Translations under genes and position numbers: made by a program | The notes under the pieces: model-generated | The model's database searches: none | Told to the model about the DNA's origin: nothing | Seen by the model: the letters and a program-made list of their open reading frames with translations, nothing else | Assembly: GCA_002780805.1 (NCBI GenBank) | Contig: PEUD01000030.1 | Span: 1 to 5,411 of the forward strand | Length of the DNA stretch: 5,411 nucleotides | Direction: 5' to 3' | DNA from: Candidatus Omnitrophica bacterium CG02_land_8_20_14_3_00__42_8 | GTDB taxonomy: Bacteria; Omnitrophota; Gorgyraeia; Gorgyraeales; Gorgyraeaceae | Shown: one piece after another, positions 1 through 5,392 of the stretch | Numbering within the stretch: the stretch's first letter is position 1 | Layout: every line of letters begins with the position of its first letter

Positions 1-1097
1 TAGAGATACATACTATAGAACATCTGATGGCTGCGCTGTGGGCGCTTGGCATAGATAATCTTATTATAGAAATAGATGGGTCTGAACTCCCGGGCCTTGA
101 CGGGAGTGCCATGGGTTTCATAGATATATTGAAAAAGGTCGGCATTGAAGGCCAGGGTATTACCAAGAAGGTGTATCAGGTAAGGTCGCCTCTATGGGTT
201 GAGCAGGATGGGGCCATGATAATGGTTTTACCTGACGACAATTTCAGAGTGTCTTATACGCTGAATTATGAGCACCATCTTTTAAAAGCCCAATACATAT
301 CGTTTACCGTAGATGAAAATACGTTTACAAAAGAGATTGCAAGCGCCAGGACTTTCTGCCTGGAAAAAGAGGTGAACGAGCTGAGGAAAAAGGGCCTGGG
401 GAAAGGCGCTAATTACGACAATACCGTTGTAGTGGGAGAGGGCGGAGTTATAGATAATAAACTCAGGTTTGACGATGAATTTGCCAGGCATAAGATACTG
501 GATCTTATGGGAGATTTGTATCTTCTCGGTTACAGCATAAAAGGCCATATTGTCGCGATACGCAGCGGCCATCCTCTGAACGTTAATTTGGTTGAAAAAA
601 TAAATAACCAGAGAGAAAAACTTCAGGCAGGCGGCATGAAGGCAGTTTATGTTGAAACAAGCGGACACACCCTGGATGCCATAGACATACAAAAGATACT
701 TCCGCACAGGTATCCGTTTCTGTTAGTGGATAAAATAATCGAGATAGAGCCTGATAAAAAAGCGGTCGGCATAAAAAATGTTACAATGAATGAGCAGTTT
801 TTTACAGGGCATTTTCCAGGCAGGCCTGTCATGCCCGGGGTTTTGATTGTAGAGGCAATGGCGCAGACGGCGGGGGTATTACTGCTGAATAAAAAAGAGA
901 ATATAGGTAAATATGCGTATTTCATGAGCCTGGATAATGTAAAATTTAGAAAGACAGTGGTCCCGGGCGACCAGATGCGCCTGGAAGTAGAGGTTGTGAA
1001 ACTCAGATCTAAGACAGGGCAAGTGCACACAAAGGCGCTTGTGGACGGCTCGGTTGTAAGCGAAGCGGATCTGATGTTTGCTCTTGTAGACGCTTGA
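1..1097 (+). CDS. lpxC-fabZ: Bifunctional UDP-3-O-acyl-GlcNAc deacetylase / 3-hydroxyacyl-ACP dehydratase (LpxC-FabZ fusion), 5'-partial
   Basis: The N-terminal LpxC domain removes the acetyl group from UDP-3-O-acyl-GlcNAc, the committed step of lipid A synthesis. The C-terminal FabZ domain dehydrates 3-hydroxyacyl-ACP. Both act in the cytosol. The frame is open to the left edge. The ATG at 27 is internal, because the codons before it read EIHTIEHL, the LpxC zinc motif whose His (bases 21-23) matches E. coli H79. Roughly 70-80 residues are therefore missing. Other LpxC marks are SARTF, DDEFARHKILD with zinc ligands His (489-491) and Asp (501-503), and RSGHPLN with the catalytic-type His at 570-572. 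FabZ begins near base 675 with the LPHRYPFLLVD motif. It has the catalytic His of GHFPG (810-812) and Glu of EAMAQ (852-854), 14 residues apart as in E. coli FabZ. Such fusions are known in Bacteroidota and some other phyla. lpxA follows directly. Confidence 0.96.
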   Translation, partial: EIHTIEHLMAALWALGIDNLIIEIDGSELPGLDGSAMGFIDILKKVGIEGQGITKKVYQVRSPLWVEQDGAMIMVLPDDNFRVSYTLNYEHHLLKAQYISFTVDENTFTKEIASARTFCLEKEVNELRKKGLGKGANYDNTVVVGEGGVIDNKLRFDDEFARHKILDLMGDLYLLGYSIKGHIVAIRSGHPLNVNLVEKINNQREKLQAGGMKAVYVETSGHTLDAIDIQKILPHRYPFLLVDKIIEIEPDKKAVGIKNVTMNEQFFTGHFPGRPVMPGVLIVEAMAQTAGVLLLNKKENIGKYAYFMSLDNVKFRKTVVPGDQMRLEVEVVKLRSKTGQVHTKALVDGSVVSEADLMFALVDA

Positions 1098-1100
1098 TGT

Positions 1101-1883
1101 ATGAACAAGATTCATCCGACAGCAATTGTGGACAAAAAGGCAAAACTGGCCGACGATATAGAAGTCGGCCCTTATACTATTATAGGCCCTGATGCGGAGA
1201 TAGCGAAAGGTGCTGTTATAGGCAGCCGCGTTACAATAGATGGGTATACTGCCATAGGAGAAAGAACCCGCATATTTACAGGCGCTGTTATAGGCAGCCC
1301 GCCGCAGGATTTGAAATATAAGGGCCAAAAGACCTTTCTTAAAATAGGCAAAGATAACATTATAAGAGAATACGTTACGATGAATCCGGGCACAAGAGAA
1401 GGGGCCAGTACTTCTATAGGCGACGGAAATCTTTTTATGGCATATTCGCACGTTGCGCATGACTGCAGGATAGGCAATGGATGTATCATTGCAAATCTCG
1501 GAACTTTCGCCGGCCATGTTACGCTGGAAGACAGGGTTGTAATAGGAGGCCTTGCGGCAGTGCACCAGTTTGTAAGAGTCGGCAGGATGGCCATAGTAGG
1601 AGGATGTTCAAAGGTCGTGCAGGATATCCCTCCTTTTTCTACCTGCGATGGAAATCCGGCGAGGGTGTACGGATTAAATCTGGTAGGCGTAAAAAGGGCA
1701 GGCATGTCAGGGAAGGCCCAGGCCGAATTAAAAAAGGCGTTTAGAATTTTGTTTCATTCCGGCCTTGTTTTAAAACACAGCACAGGGAAGGTAAAAGAAG
1801 AAGTCGAGCTTATTGAAGAAGTAAAATATCTTTTAAATTTTCTTAAAGGCTCAAAAAGAGGGATTTCCAGAGGCAGCAAATAA
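1101..1883 (+). CDS. lpxA: UDP-N-acetylglucosamine acyltransferase LpxA
   Basis: LpxA moves a 3-hydroxyacyl chain from acyl-ACP to the 3-OH of UDP-GlcNAc, the first lipid A step, and works as a cytosolic trimer. The 260-residue product is close to the 262 residues of E. coli LpxA. Residues 1-185 are a left-handed beta-helix of hexapeptide repeats, starting IHPTAIV. The active-site block SHVAHDC has H117 and the catalytic base H120 (E. coli H125). DLKYKG holds D70 and K72 (E. coli D74, K76). AGHV at 137-140 and AVHQF at 153-157 are also conserved. G168 in VGGCS aligns with E. coli G173 of the hydrocarbon ruler, which fits a long (about C14) acyl chain. The C-terminal helical part runs from about residue 190. 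The gene starts three bases after the lpxC-fabZ stop, in the same frame, with no clear Shine-Dalgarno, so translation is probably coupled to the gene upstream. Confidence 0.97.
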   Translation: MNKIHPTAIVDKKAKLADDIEVGPYTIIGPDAEIAKGAVIGSRVTIDGYTAIGERTRIFTGAVIGSPPQDLKYKGQKTFLKIGKDNIIREYVTMNPGTREGASTSIGDGNLFMAYSHVAHDCRIGNGCIIANLGTFAGHVTLEDRVVIGGLAAVHQFVRVGRMAIVGGCSKVVQDIPPFSTCDGNPARVYGLNLVGVKRAGMSGKAQAELKKAFRILFHSGLVLKHSTGKVKEEVELIEEVKYLLNFLKGSKRGISRGSK

Positions 1884-1889
1884 AACCAG

Positions 1890-1928
1890 ATAAGTTGACA
1901 CTCTGACATTGTCAGAGTGTCAACTTAT
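1890..1928. repeat. Perfect 39-nt palindrome / hairpin between lpxA and lpxI
   Basis: The arms 1890-1907 and 1911-1928 are exact reverse complements (18 bp), and the centre ATT keeps the symmetry around base 1909. As RNA this is a very stable stem with a minimal loop. It begins 6 nt after the lpxA stop and ends 11 nt before the lpxI start. No T-run follows on either strand, so it is not a typical intrinsic terminator. It may instead be an mRNA stability or processing element, a translational control hairpin for lpxI, or a mobile palindromic repeat. The structure is seen directly; its role is not known. Confidence 0.9.
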
Positions 1929-1939
1929 GAGCGGAAAAG

Positions 1940-2746
1940 ATGATCGGTAAGATTGGGCTCATAGCGGGTAATGGAAGATTTCCTATTATATTCGCCCAGA
2001 GCGCCAGAAAAAAAGGTATCGAAGTAGTCGCGATAGGCATAAACGAAGAGACATCAAAAGAGCTCGAGAAATTTGTAAATAAGATATACTGGCTTGGCGT
2101 AGGAGAACTTGAGAAATTGCTGAAAATTCTCAGGGAAGAAAATATTCGATCCGTTGTAATGGCAGGCCAGGTAAGGCATAAACTGCTTTTCGATAAGGAT
2201 ATAAAGATTGACCAGAAGATGCAGTTTCTCCTGGGGAACTTAAGAAACAAAAAAACAGATTCTATAATAGGGGCTGTCGCAAGGCTCCTGGAGTTTAAAG
2301 GAATAAAAGTCTTAAGTTCAATAATTTTTTTATCAGACTGCCTTCCTAAAAAAGGCGTTCTTACTAAATTATTGCCTGATGAAAGGGTTTTAAAGGATAT
2401 AGAATTTGGAAGGAAGATTGCCAAGGCTATCGCAGGCCTGGATATTGGGCAGTCTGTTGTAGTAAAAGACAAGGTTGTCCTGGCAGTGGAATCAATAGAA
2501 GGGACTGACGAGGCAATCAGAAGAGCTGCTAAATACGGCAGGGAAGGTATTGTTGTTATAAAAGTGACAAAGCCCGGGCAGGACATGCGGTTCGACGTGC
2601 CTGTCGTAGGGCCTGATACCATAAGACTCCTGCAGGAAGTAAAGGCAGGCTGTCTCGCGATAGAGGCAAGGAAGACGCTTATAATAGACAAGCCTGAAAC
2701 ATTAAGGCTTGCAGACGAGGCAGGGGTAGTGATAGTAGCAGTTTGA
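1940..2746 (+). CDS. lpxI: UDP-2,3-diacylglucosamine pyrophosphatase LpxI (DUF1009 family)
   Basis: LpxI hydrolyses UDP-2,3-diacylglucosamine to lipid X (2,3-diacylglucosamine 1-phosphate) and UMP, the step done by LpxH in E. coli. The protein has 268 residues, near the size of Caulobacter LpxI. The N-terminal domain opens with IGLIAGNGRFP (residues 5-15) and carries VVMAGQVRH (72-80). The C-terminal domain has VESIEGTDEAIRR (183-195) and KPGQDMRFDVPVVGPDT (211-227). The Asp residues D215 and D219 in the last block lie in the region of the catalytic Asp reported for Caulobacter LpxI; I cannot say which one matches. An in-frame stop at 1928-1930 makes ATG 1940 the first possible start. The upstream sequence has only a weak ribosome site and is crowded by the palindrome. 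In alphaproteobacteria lpxI often sits between lpxA and lpxB; here lpxB is missing. Confidence 0.93.
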   Translation: MIGKIGLIAGNGRFPIIFAQSARKKGIEVVAIGINEETSKELEKFVNKIYWLGVGELEKLLKILREENIRSVVMAGQVRHKLLFDKDIKIDQKMQFLLGNLRNKKTDSIIGAVARLLEFKGIKVLSSIIFLSDCLPKKGVLTKLLPDERVLKDIEFGRKIAKAIAGLDIGQSVVVKDKVVLAVESIEGTDEAIRRAAKYGREGIVVIKVTKPGQDMRFDVPVVGPDTIRLLQEVKAGCLAIEARKTLIIDKPETLRLADEAGVVIVAV

Positions 2747-2747
2747 A

Positions 2748-2819
2748 TTCTCGATTCGTCCGCTTAAGCGGACTTGTTCGAATACTAATATTGTTCGAGC
2801 GAACGAAGTGAGTCGAGAA
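2748..2819. other. Structured intergenic spacer with nested inverted repeats
   Basis: This 72-nt block fills most of the gap between lpxI and the GAF-ANTAR gene. A 7-bp outer stem pairs TTCTCGA (2748-2754) with TCGAGAA (2813-2819). Inside it are a perfect 16-nt palindrome, GTCCGCTTAAGCGGAC (2758-2773), and a small hairpin, GTTCG-AG-CGAAC (2793-2804). The octamer TTGTTCGA occurs twice (2774-2781 and 2791-2798). The sequence after it is A-rich, with no U-tract for termination. It could be a folded leader for the GAF-ANTAR mRNA or a degenerate intergenic repeat. The pairings are visible; the function is unknown. Confidence 0.6.
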
Positions 2820-2834
2820 CAGTAAAAAAAGAAT

Positions 2835-2972
2835 ATGGCGAAAAAAATCAAAAAACCATCCAAATCCAACGATACCATCGAGGCCATTTCTAAAATCAGC
2901 AAAGCCATCTCAAGCGATTTGTATCTAGAGGATATATTGAAACTTATAGTGACAGTAACGGCAGAGGTATGA
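2835..2972 (+). pseudogene. N-terminal fragment of GAF-ANTAR regulator, cut off by a frameshift
   Basis: This 45-codon frame starts at ATG 2835 and stops at TGA 2970. After a Lys-rich start it reads DTIEAISKISKAISS and then LYLEDILKLIVTVTAEV, the usual first helices of a GAF domain. The GAF domain continues without a gap in the next frame from ATG 2969 (MNSRICSLMLLDEKK), so both pieces belong to one protein of about 236 residues. Loss of a single A, turning GTA-ATG into GTATG near 2969, would explain the break. The fragment is too short to fold as a GAF domain alone. Upstream of the ATG there is only an A-rich, weak ribosome site. Whether the break is real or a sequence error cannot be decided from this window. 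Confidence 0.75.
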
Positions 2973-3544
2973 ATTCCAGGATTTGTTCGTTGATGCTCCT
3001 GGATGAAAAGAAACAAAACCTGGATATAAGGGCTACGCAGAGTATAAGCGAGGCGTATATAAATAAAAAGCCATTGGCTAAAGGCGAGGGTGTCGCGTGG
3101 AAAGCGGTGCTTGGGAATAAGCCGGTAGTTATATCGGATGTTACAAAAGAGCCCGAATATAAATATAAGGATATAGCTAAAAAAGAAGGCCTTGTGTCTT
3201 TATTATGCGTGCCCCTTACGGTCAGAGGGAAGGTTATAGGCGTATTGAACTGCTATGCGTCCACGCATCATAAATTCACGCCTACGGAAATAAATGTGCT
3301 GACAAGCGTGGCAAACCAGGCCGCGATCGCGATAGAGAATACAGAGCTGATAGTAAAGACAAAAGTCATACAGGAAGAACTTGAAACGAGAAAAGCGGTG
3401 GAAAGGGCAAAAGGCATTTTGATGAAACAGGAGGCCCTAACAGAAGAAGATGCCTTTAGGAGGATTCAAAAATACAGTATGGACCGCAGGAAGCCCATGA
3501 AAGAAGTTGCTGAGGCAATTATTGTGGCGCATGAAATGAAATAA
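2969..3544 (+). CDS. GAF-ANTAR transcription antitermination regulator (main part of a frameshifted gene)
   Basis: Residues 1-125 complete a GAF domain whose first helices lie upstream in another frame. They include CSLMLLDEK, KGEGVAWKAVLGNKPVVISDV (39-58), LLCVPLTVRGKVIGVLNCY and a closing AIAIEN helix. A helical linker leads to an ANTAR domain (about 133-188) with the marks RKAVERAKGILMKQ, LTEEDAFRRIQKYSMDRRKPMKEVAEAII. ANTAR domains bind paired hexaloop hairpins in nascent RNA and block termination; known members (NasR, AmiR, EutV) control nitrogen or amine use. The GAF part probably senses a small molecule, but its ligand is not evident. ATG 2969 is the first start in this frame (open from 2894, no GTG or TTG). 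The AGAGG before it is only one base away, too close to serve as a normal ribosome site, so this start is probably not native or depends on re-initiation at the ATGA overlap. The position just before queF-glnA fits nitrogen control. Confidence 0.88.
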   Translation: MNSRICSLMLLDEKKQNLDIRATQSISEAYINKKPLAKGEGVAWKAVLGNKPVVISDVTKEPEYKYKDIAKKEGLVSLLCVPLTVRGKVIGVLNCYASTHHKFTPTEINVLTSVANQAAIAIENTELIVKTKVIQEELETRKAVERAKGILMKQEALTEEDAFRRIQKYSMDRRKPMKEVAEAIIVAHEMK

Positions 3545-3563
3545 ATTAGAGGCAAAAGCCGAG

Positions 3564-3589
3564 AACAGGCAGGTTTTAACCTGCCTGTT
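3564..3589. repeat. Hairpin A in the queF leader
   Basis: AACAGGCAGGTT (3564-3575) and AACCTGCCTGTT (3578-3589) are exact reverse complements around TT, a 12-bp inverted repeat 19 nt after the GAF-ANTAR stop. Its 18-nt core (3568-3585) matches hairpin B at 3618-3635 except for paired substitutions. Only a short UUU follows, so intrinsic termination would be weak. The apical hexamer TTTTAA lacks the A1 and G4 expected of an ANTAR target loop. Confidence 0.8.
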
Positions 3590-3617
3590 TATGAAGGCCT
3601 TTGCGGCAATATTGTAG

Positions 3618-3635
3618 GGCAGACTTTAGTCTGCC
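3618..3635. repeat. Hairpin B in the queF leader
   Basis: GGCAGACT (3618-3625) pairs exactly with AGTCTGCC (3628-3635). The core sits exactly 50 nt downstream of the matching core of hairpin A and is preceded by GTAGG. No U-run follows, so it is not a clear terminator. It lies 15 nt before the queF start, where it could hinder or space ribosome binding. The apical hexamer CTTTAG does not fit the ANTAR hexaloop pattern. Confidence 0.75.
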
Positions 3636-3650
3636 AAGAAAGTTAATGCA

Positions 3651-4043
3651 ATGAAATCCAATTACGAAAATTTACAAAAAAATATTCGCAATTTAAAAAC
3701 CCCGGCAATCGAAGTCTGGAAAAACCAGTATTCTGATAAAGAATATACAATAACCCTGGAAAACCCAGAATTTACATGCGTATGCCCAAAAACAGGCTTG
3801 CCTGATTTTGCGAATGTTACTATTCAATATAAACCTGCCAAATTTTGTGTGGAATTAAAGTCTTTCAAAATGTACACACTTTTTTATAGAGATATAGGCA
3901 TCTTCCATGAACATGTGACAAATAAAATCCTGGAAGATTTTGTAAAAGCCTGCAAACCAAGGTGGGCTTATATTAAAGGAGAATTCAATACGCGAGGCGG
4001 TATTCAGACGACGGTTACCCTGGAGTATAAAAGGAGGAAATAA
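3651..4043 (+). CDS. queF: NADPH-dependent 7-cyano-7-deazaguanine reductase QueF (preQ0 reductase)
   Basis: QueF reduces the nitrile of preQ0 to the amine of preQ1 with two NADPH, a step of queuosine tRNA modification in the cytosol. At 130 residues it is a short, single-domain, type I enzyme of the tunnelling fold (B. subtilis QueF is about 165). TCVCPKTGLPDFA (42-54) holds the thioimide-forming Cys C45 and the acid D52, spaced as C55 and D62 in B. subtilis. The signature ELKSFKMY is at 68-75 (NADPH site), and FHE at 85-87 gives the substrate-binding His and Glu. FNTRGGIQ near the end is also typical. An in-frame TAG at 3627 limits the start to ATG 3651, whose ribosome site is weak. No other queuosine gene is in the window. 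The stop codon overlaps the glnA start by one base, so the two are translated from the same message. Confidence 0.95.
   Translation: MKSNYENLQKNIRNLKTPAIEVWKNQYSDKEYTITLENPEFTCVCPKTGLPDFANVTIQYKPAKFCVELKSFKMYTLFYRDIGIFHEHVTNKILEDFVKACKPRWAYIKGEFNTRGGIQTTVTLEYKRRK
4031..4037 (+). promoter_or_regulatory. Strong Shine-Dalgarno for glnA
   Basis: AAGGAGG lies in the last codons of queF, five bases before ATG 4043. It is the clearest ribosome binding site in the window and supports this start. It suggests that glnA is translated well in its own right, not only by coupling to queF. Confidence 0.85.
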
Positions 4044-5374
4044 TGGCAAAGATGACAAATAAAGATATTTTGAAAGTAGTCAAAGAAAAAAATGTGAAGT
4101 TCATACGTTTATGGTTTACAGATGTCCTGGGTTTCTTAAAAGGTTTTGCTATTACTCCTTCTGAATTAGAAGGCGCCTTAGAAGAAGGCATGGGGTTTGA
4201 CGGATCTTCTATAGAAGGTTTCGCCCGCATAGAAGAATCAGATATGATTGCCAGGCCTGATCCTGATACATTTGCAATTTTACCATGGCGTTCAGGAGAG
4301 GATTATAGTGTTGCCAGAATGTTTTGCGATGTGTATGAACCAAGCGGAAAGCCTTTCGAAGGGGATCCCAGGTTTGTTTTAAAACGCAATTTAGCCAAAG
4401 CAAAAGAATTGGGGTTTACCTATAACGTAGGCCCGGAACTTGAGTATTTTTATTTTGCCAATTCAAAGAAACCTGAGCCTTTGGATAACGGCGGGTATTT
4501 TGATTTAGTGCCTTTAGATGTGGCGCAGGATTTGAGGCGCGATACGATATTTACCTTGCAGGCATTGGGCATAAATGTTGAATACAGCCATCATGAAGTT
4601 GCTCCGAGCCAGCATGAGATAGATTTGCGTTATACGGATGCCTTAACAATGGCTGACAATGTGATGACTTACAGGCTTGTTGTTAAAGAGGTTGCCAGAC
4701 AGCACGGGGTATACGCTACATTTATGCCAAAGCCTATTTTCGGAATAAACGGCTCCGGCATGCACGTGCACCAGTCGTTATTTAAAGGAGGTAAAAACGC
4801 ATTTTTTGAAAAAGGCAGGAAGTATTATTTATCCAATACAGGAAAGGCCTATACAGCGGGCATTTTAAAGCACGCGCCTGAGATTACCGCGATTACAAGC
4901 CAGTGGGTTAATTCCTATAAGAGGCTGGTGCCTGATTATGAAGCGCCTGTTTATATATGCTGGGCGCAGATGAACCGTTCAGCGCTTGTAAGGATTCCCA
5001 TGTATAAGCCCGGAAAAGAAAAAGCAACGCGCATTGAATACCGCTCTCCGGATCCAAGCTGTAACCCCTATCTGGCATTCTCTGTAATGCTCGCGGCAGG
5101 GTTAGAAGGCATAAATAAAAAATATAAATTAGCAGAACCTGCCAATGACAATATTTACCACATGAGTGAAGAAGAGAAAGAAAAAGCAGGCATAAGGTCT
5201 TTGCCCGAGGATTTACTGGAAGCGATCAAAATAGCGGAAAAAAGCAAGCTCATAAAAGAATGCATAGGCGACAAAGTTTTTGAATATTTCATCCGCAATA
5301 AAAAGATGGAATGGAACGAATACAAGGCCCAGGTCAGCCAGTATGAGATAGAAAAATATCTGTCGATATTGTAA
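4043..5374 (+). CDS. glnA: Glutamine synthetase, type I-alpha
   Basis: This enzyme makes glutamine from glutamate, ammonia and ATP, the main entry of ammonium into metabolism, as a cytosolic dodecamer. The 443 residues match GSI-alpha (B. subtilis 444) and lack the extra segment of the beta type. The N-terminal beta-grasp domain has FDGSSIEGF (52-60) with catalytic Asp D53. Metal ligands are E132 and E134 (GPELEYF), E185 and E192 (HHEVAPSQHEI) and the His of GSGMHVHQ (237-244). The flap Glu is E300 in VPDYEAP. ATP and glutamate contacts lie in NRSALVRIP and in RIEYRSPDPSCNPYLA (330-345). R62 in ARIEESDM matches the B. subtilis Arg needed for glutamine feedback inhibition. Y372 of NIYHMS sits where the beta type carries the adenylylated Tyr, but its surroundings are of alpha type, so adenylylation is unlikely. 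One oddity is Asp at 298, where B. subtilis has Gly. The start overlaps the queF stop. Confidence 0.98.
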   Translation: MAKMTNKDILKVVKEKNVKFIRLWFTDVLGFLKGFAITPSELEGALEEGMGFDGSSIEGFARIEESDMIARPDPDTFAILPWRSGEDYSVARMFCDVYEPSGKPFEGDPRFVLKRNLAKAKELGFTYNVGPELEYFYFANSKKPEPLDNGGYFDLVPLDVAQDLRRDTIFTLQALGINVEYSHHEVAPSQHEIDLRYTDALTMADNVMTYRLVVKEVARQHGVYATFMPKPIFGINGSGMHVHQSLFKGGKNAFFEKGRKYYLSNTGKAYTAGILKHAPEITAITSQWVNSYKRLVPDYEAPVYICWAQMNRSALVRIPMYKPGKEKATRIEYRSPDPSCNPYLAFSVMLAAGLEGINKKYKLAEPANDNIYHMSEEEKEKAGIRSLPEDLLEAIKIAEKSKLIKECIGDKVFEYFIRNKKMEWNEYKAQVSQYEIEKYLSIL

Positions 5375-5392
5375 AATTGTTCATAGTGTAAG

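Noticed and set aside
27..29. ATG 27 as the start of the first gene
   Set aside because: The frame is open to the left edge and the codons before it encode the conserved LpxC zinc motif (TIEHL), so this Met is internal.
879..1565. Minus-strand open frame of 228 codons opposite fabZ and lpxA
   Set aside because: It lies wholly antisense to two well-recognised genes, has no recognisable domain, and is a by-product of their codon pattern.
1895..1900. TTGACA as a -35 promoter element before lpxI
   Set aside because: The hexamer is part of the perfect palindrome, and no acceptable -10 box lies 16-18 bases downstream.
1927..1950. Short frame from ATG 1927 as a leader peptide for lpxI
   Set aside because: It has only seven codons, starts inside the palindrome arm and has no ribosome site; chance is the simpler explanation.
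1912..2691. Minus-strand open frame of 259 codons opposite lpxI
   Set aside because: The product is Ser/Phe/Ile/Leu-rich with no recognisable domain and mirrors the lpxI codons.
2748..2819. tRNA gene (72 nt with a 7-bp closing stem and GTTCGA)
   Set aside because: The inner hairpins do not form D, anticodon and T arms, and the T-loop-like GTTCGA is in the wrong place.
2967..2973. Programmed -1 frameshift site in the GAF-ANTAR gene
   Set aside because: The junction sequence GAGGTATGA is not a slippery heptamer and no stimulating hairpin is evident just downstream.
3564..3635. Canonical ANTAR hexaloop targets or an intrinsic terminator in the queF leader
   Set aside because: The apical hexamers TTTTAA and CTTTAG lack A at position 1 and G at position 4, and neither stem is followed by a long U-run.
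3564..3635. CRISPR-like repeat and spacer pattern
   Set aside because: There are only two copies, they are palindromes with differing stems, and no cas genes are present.
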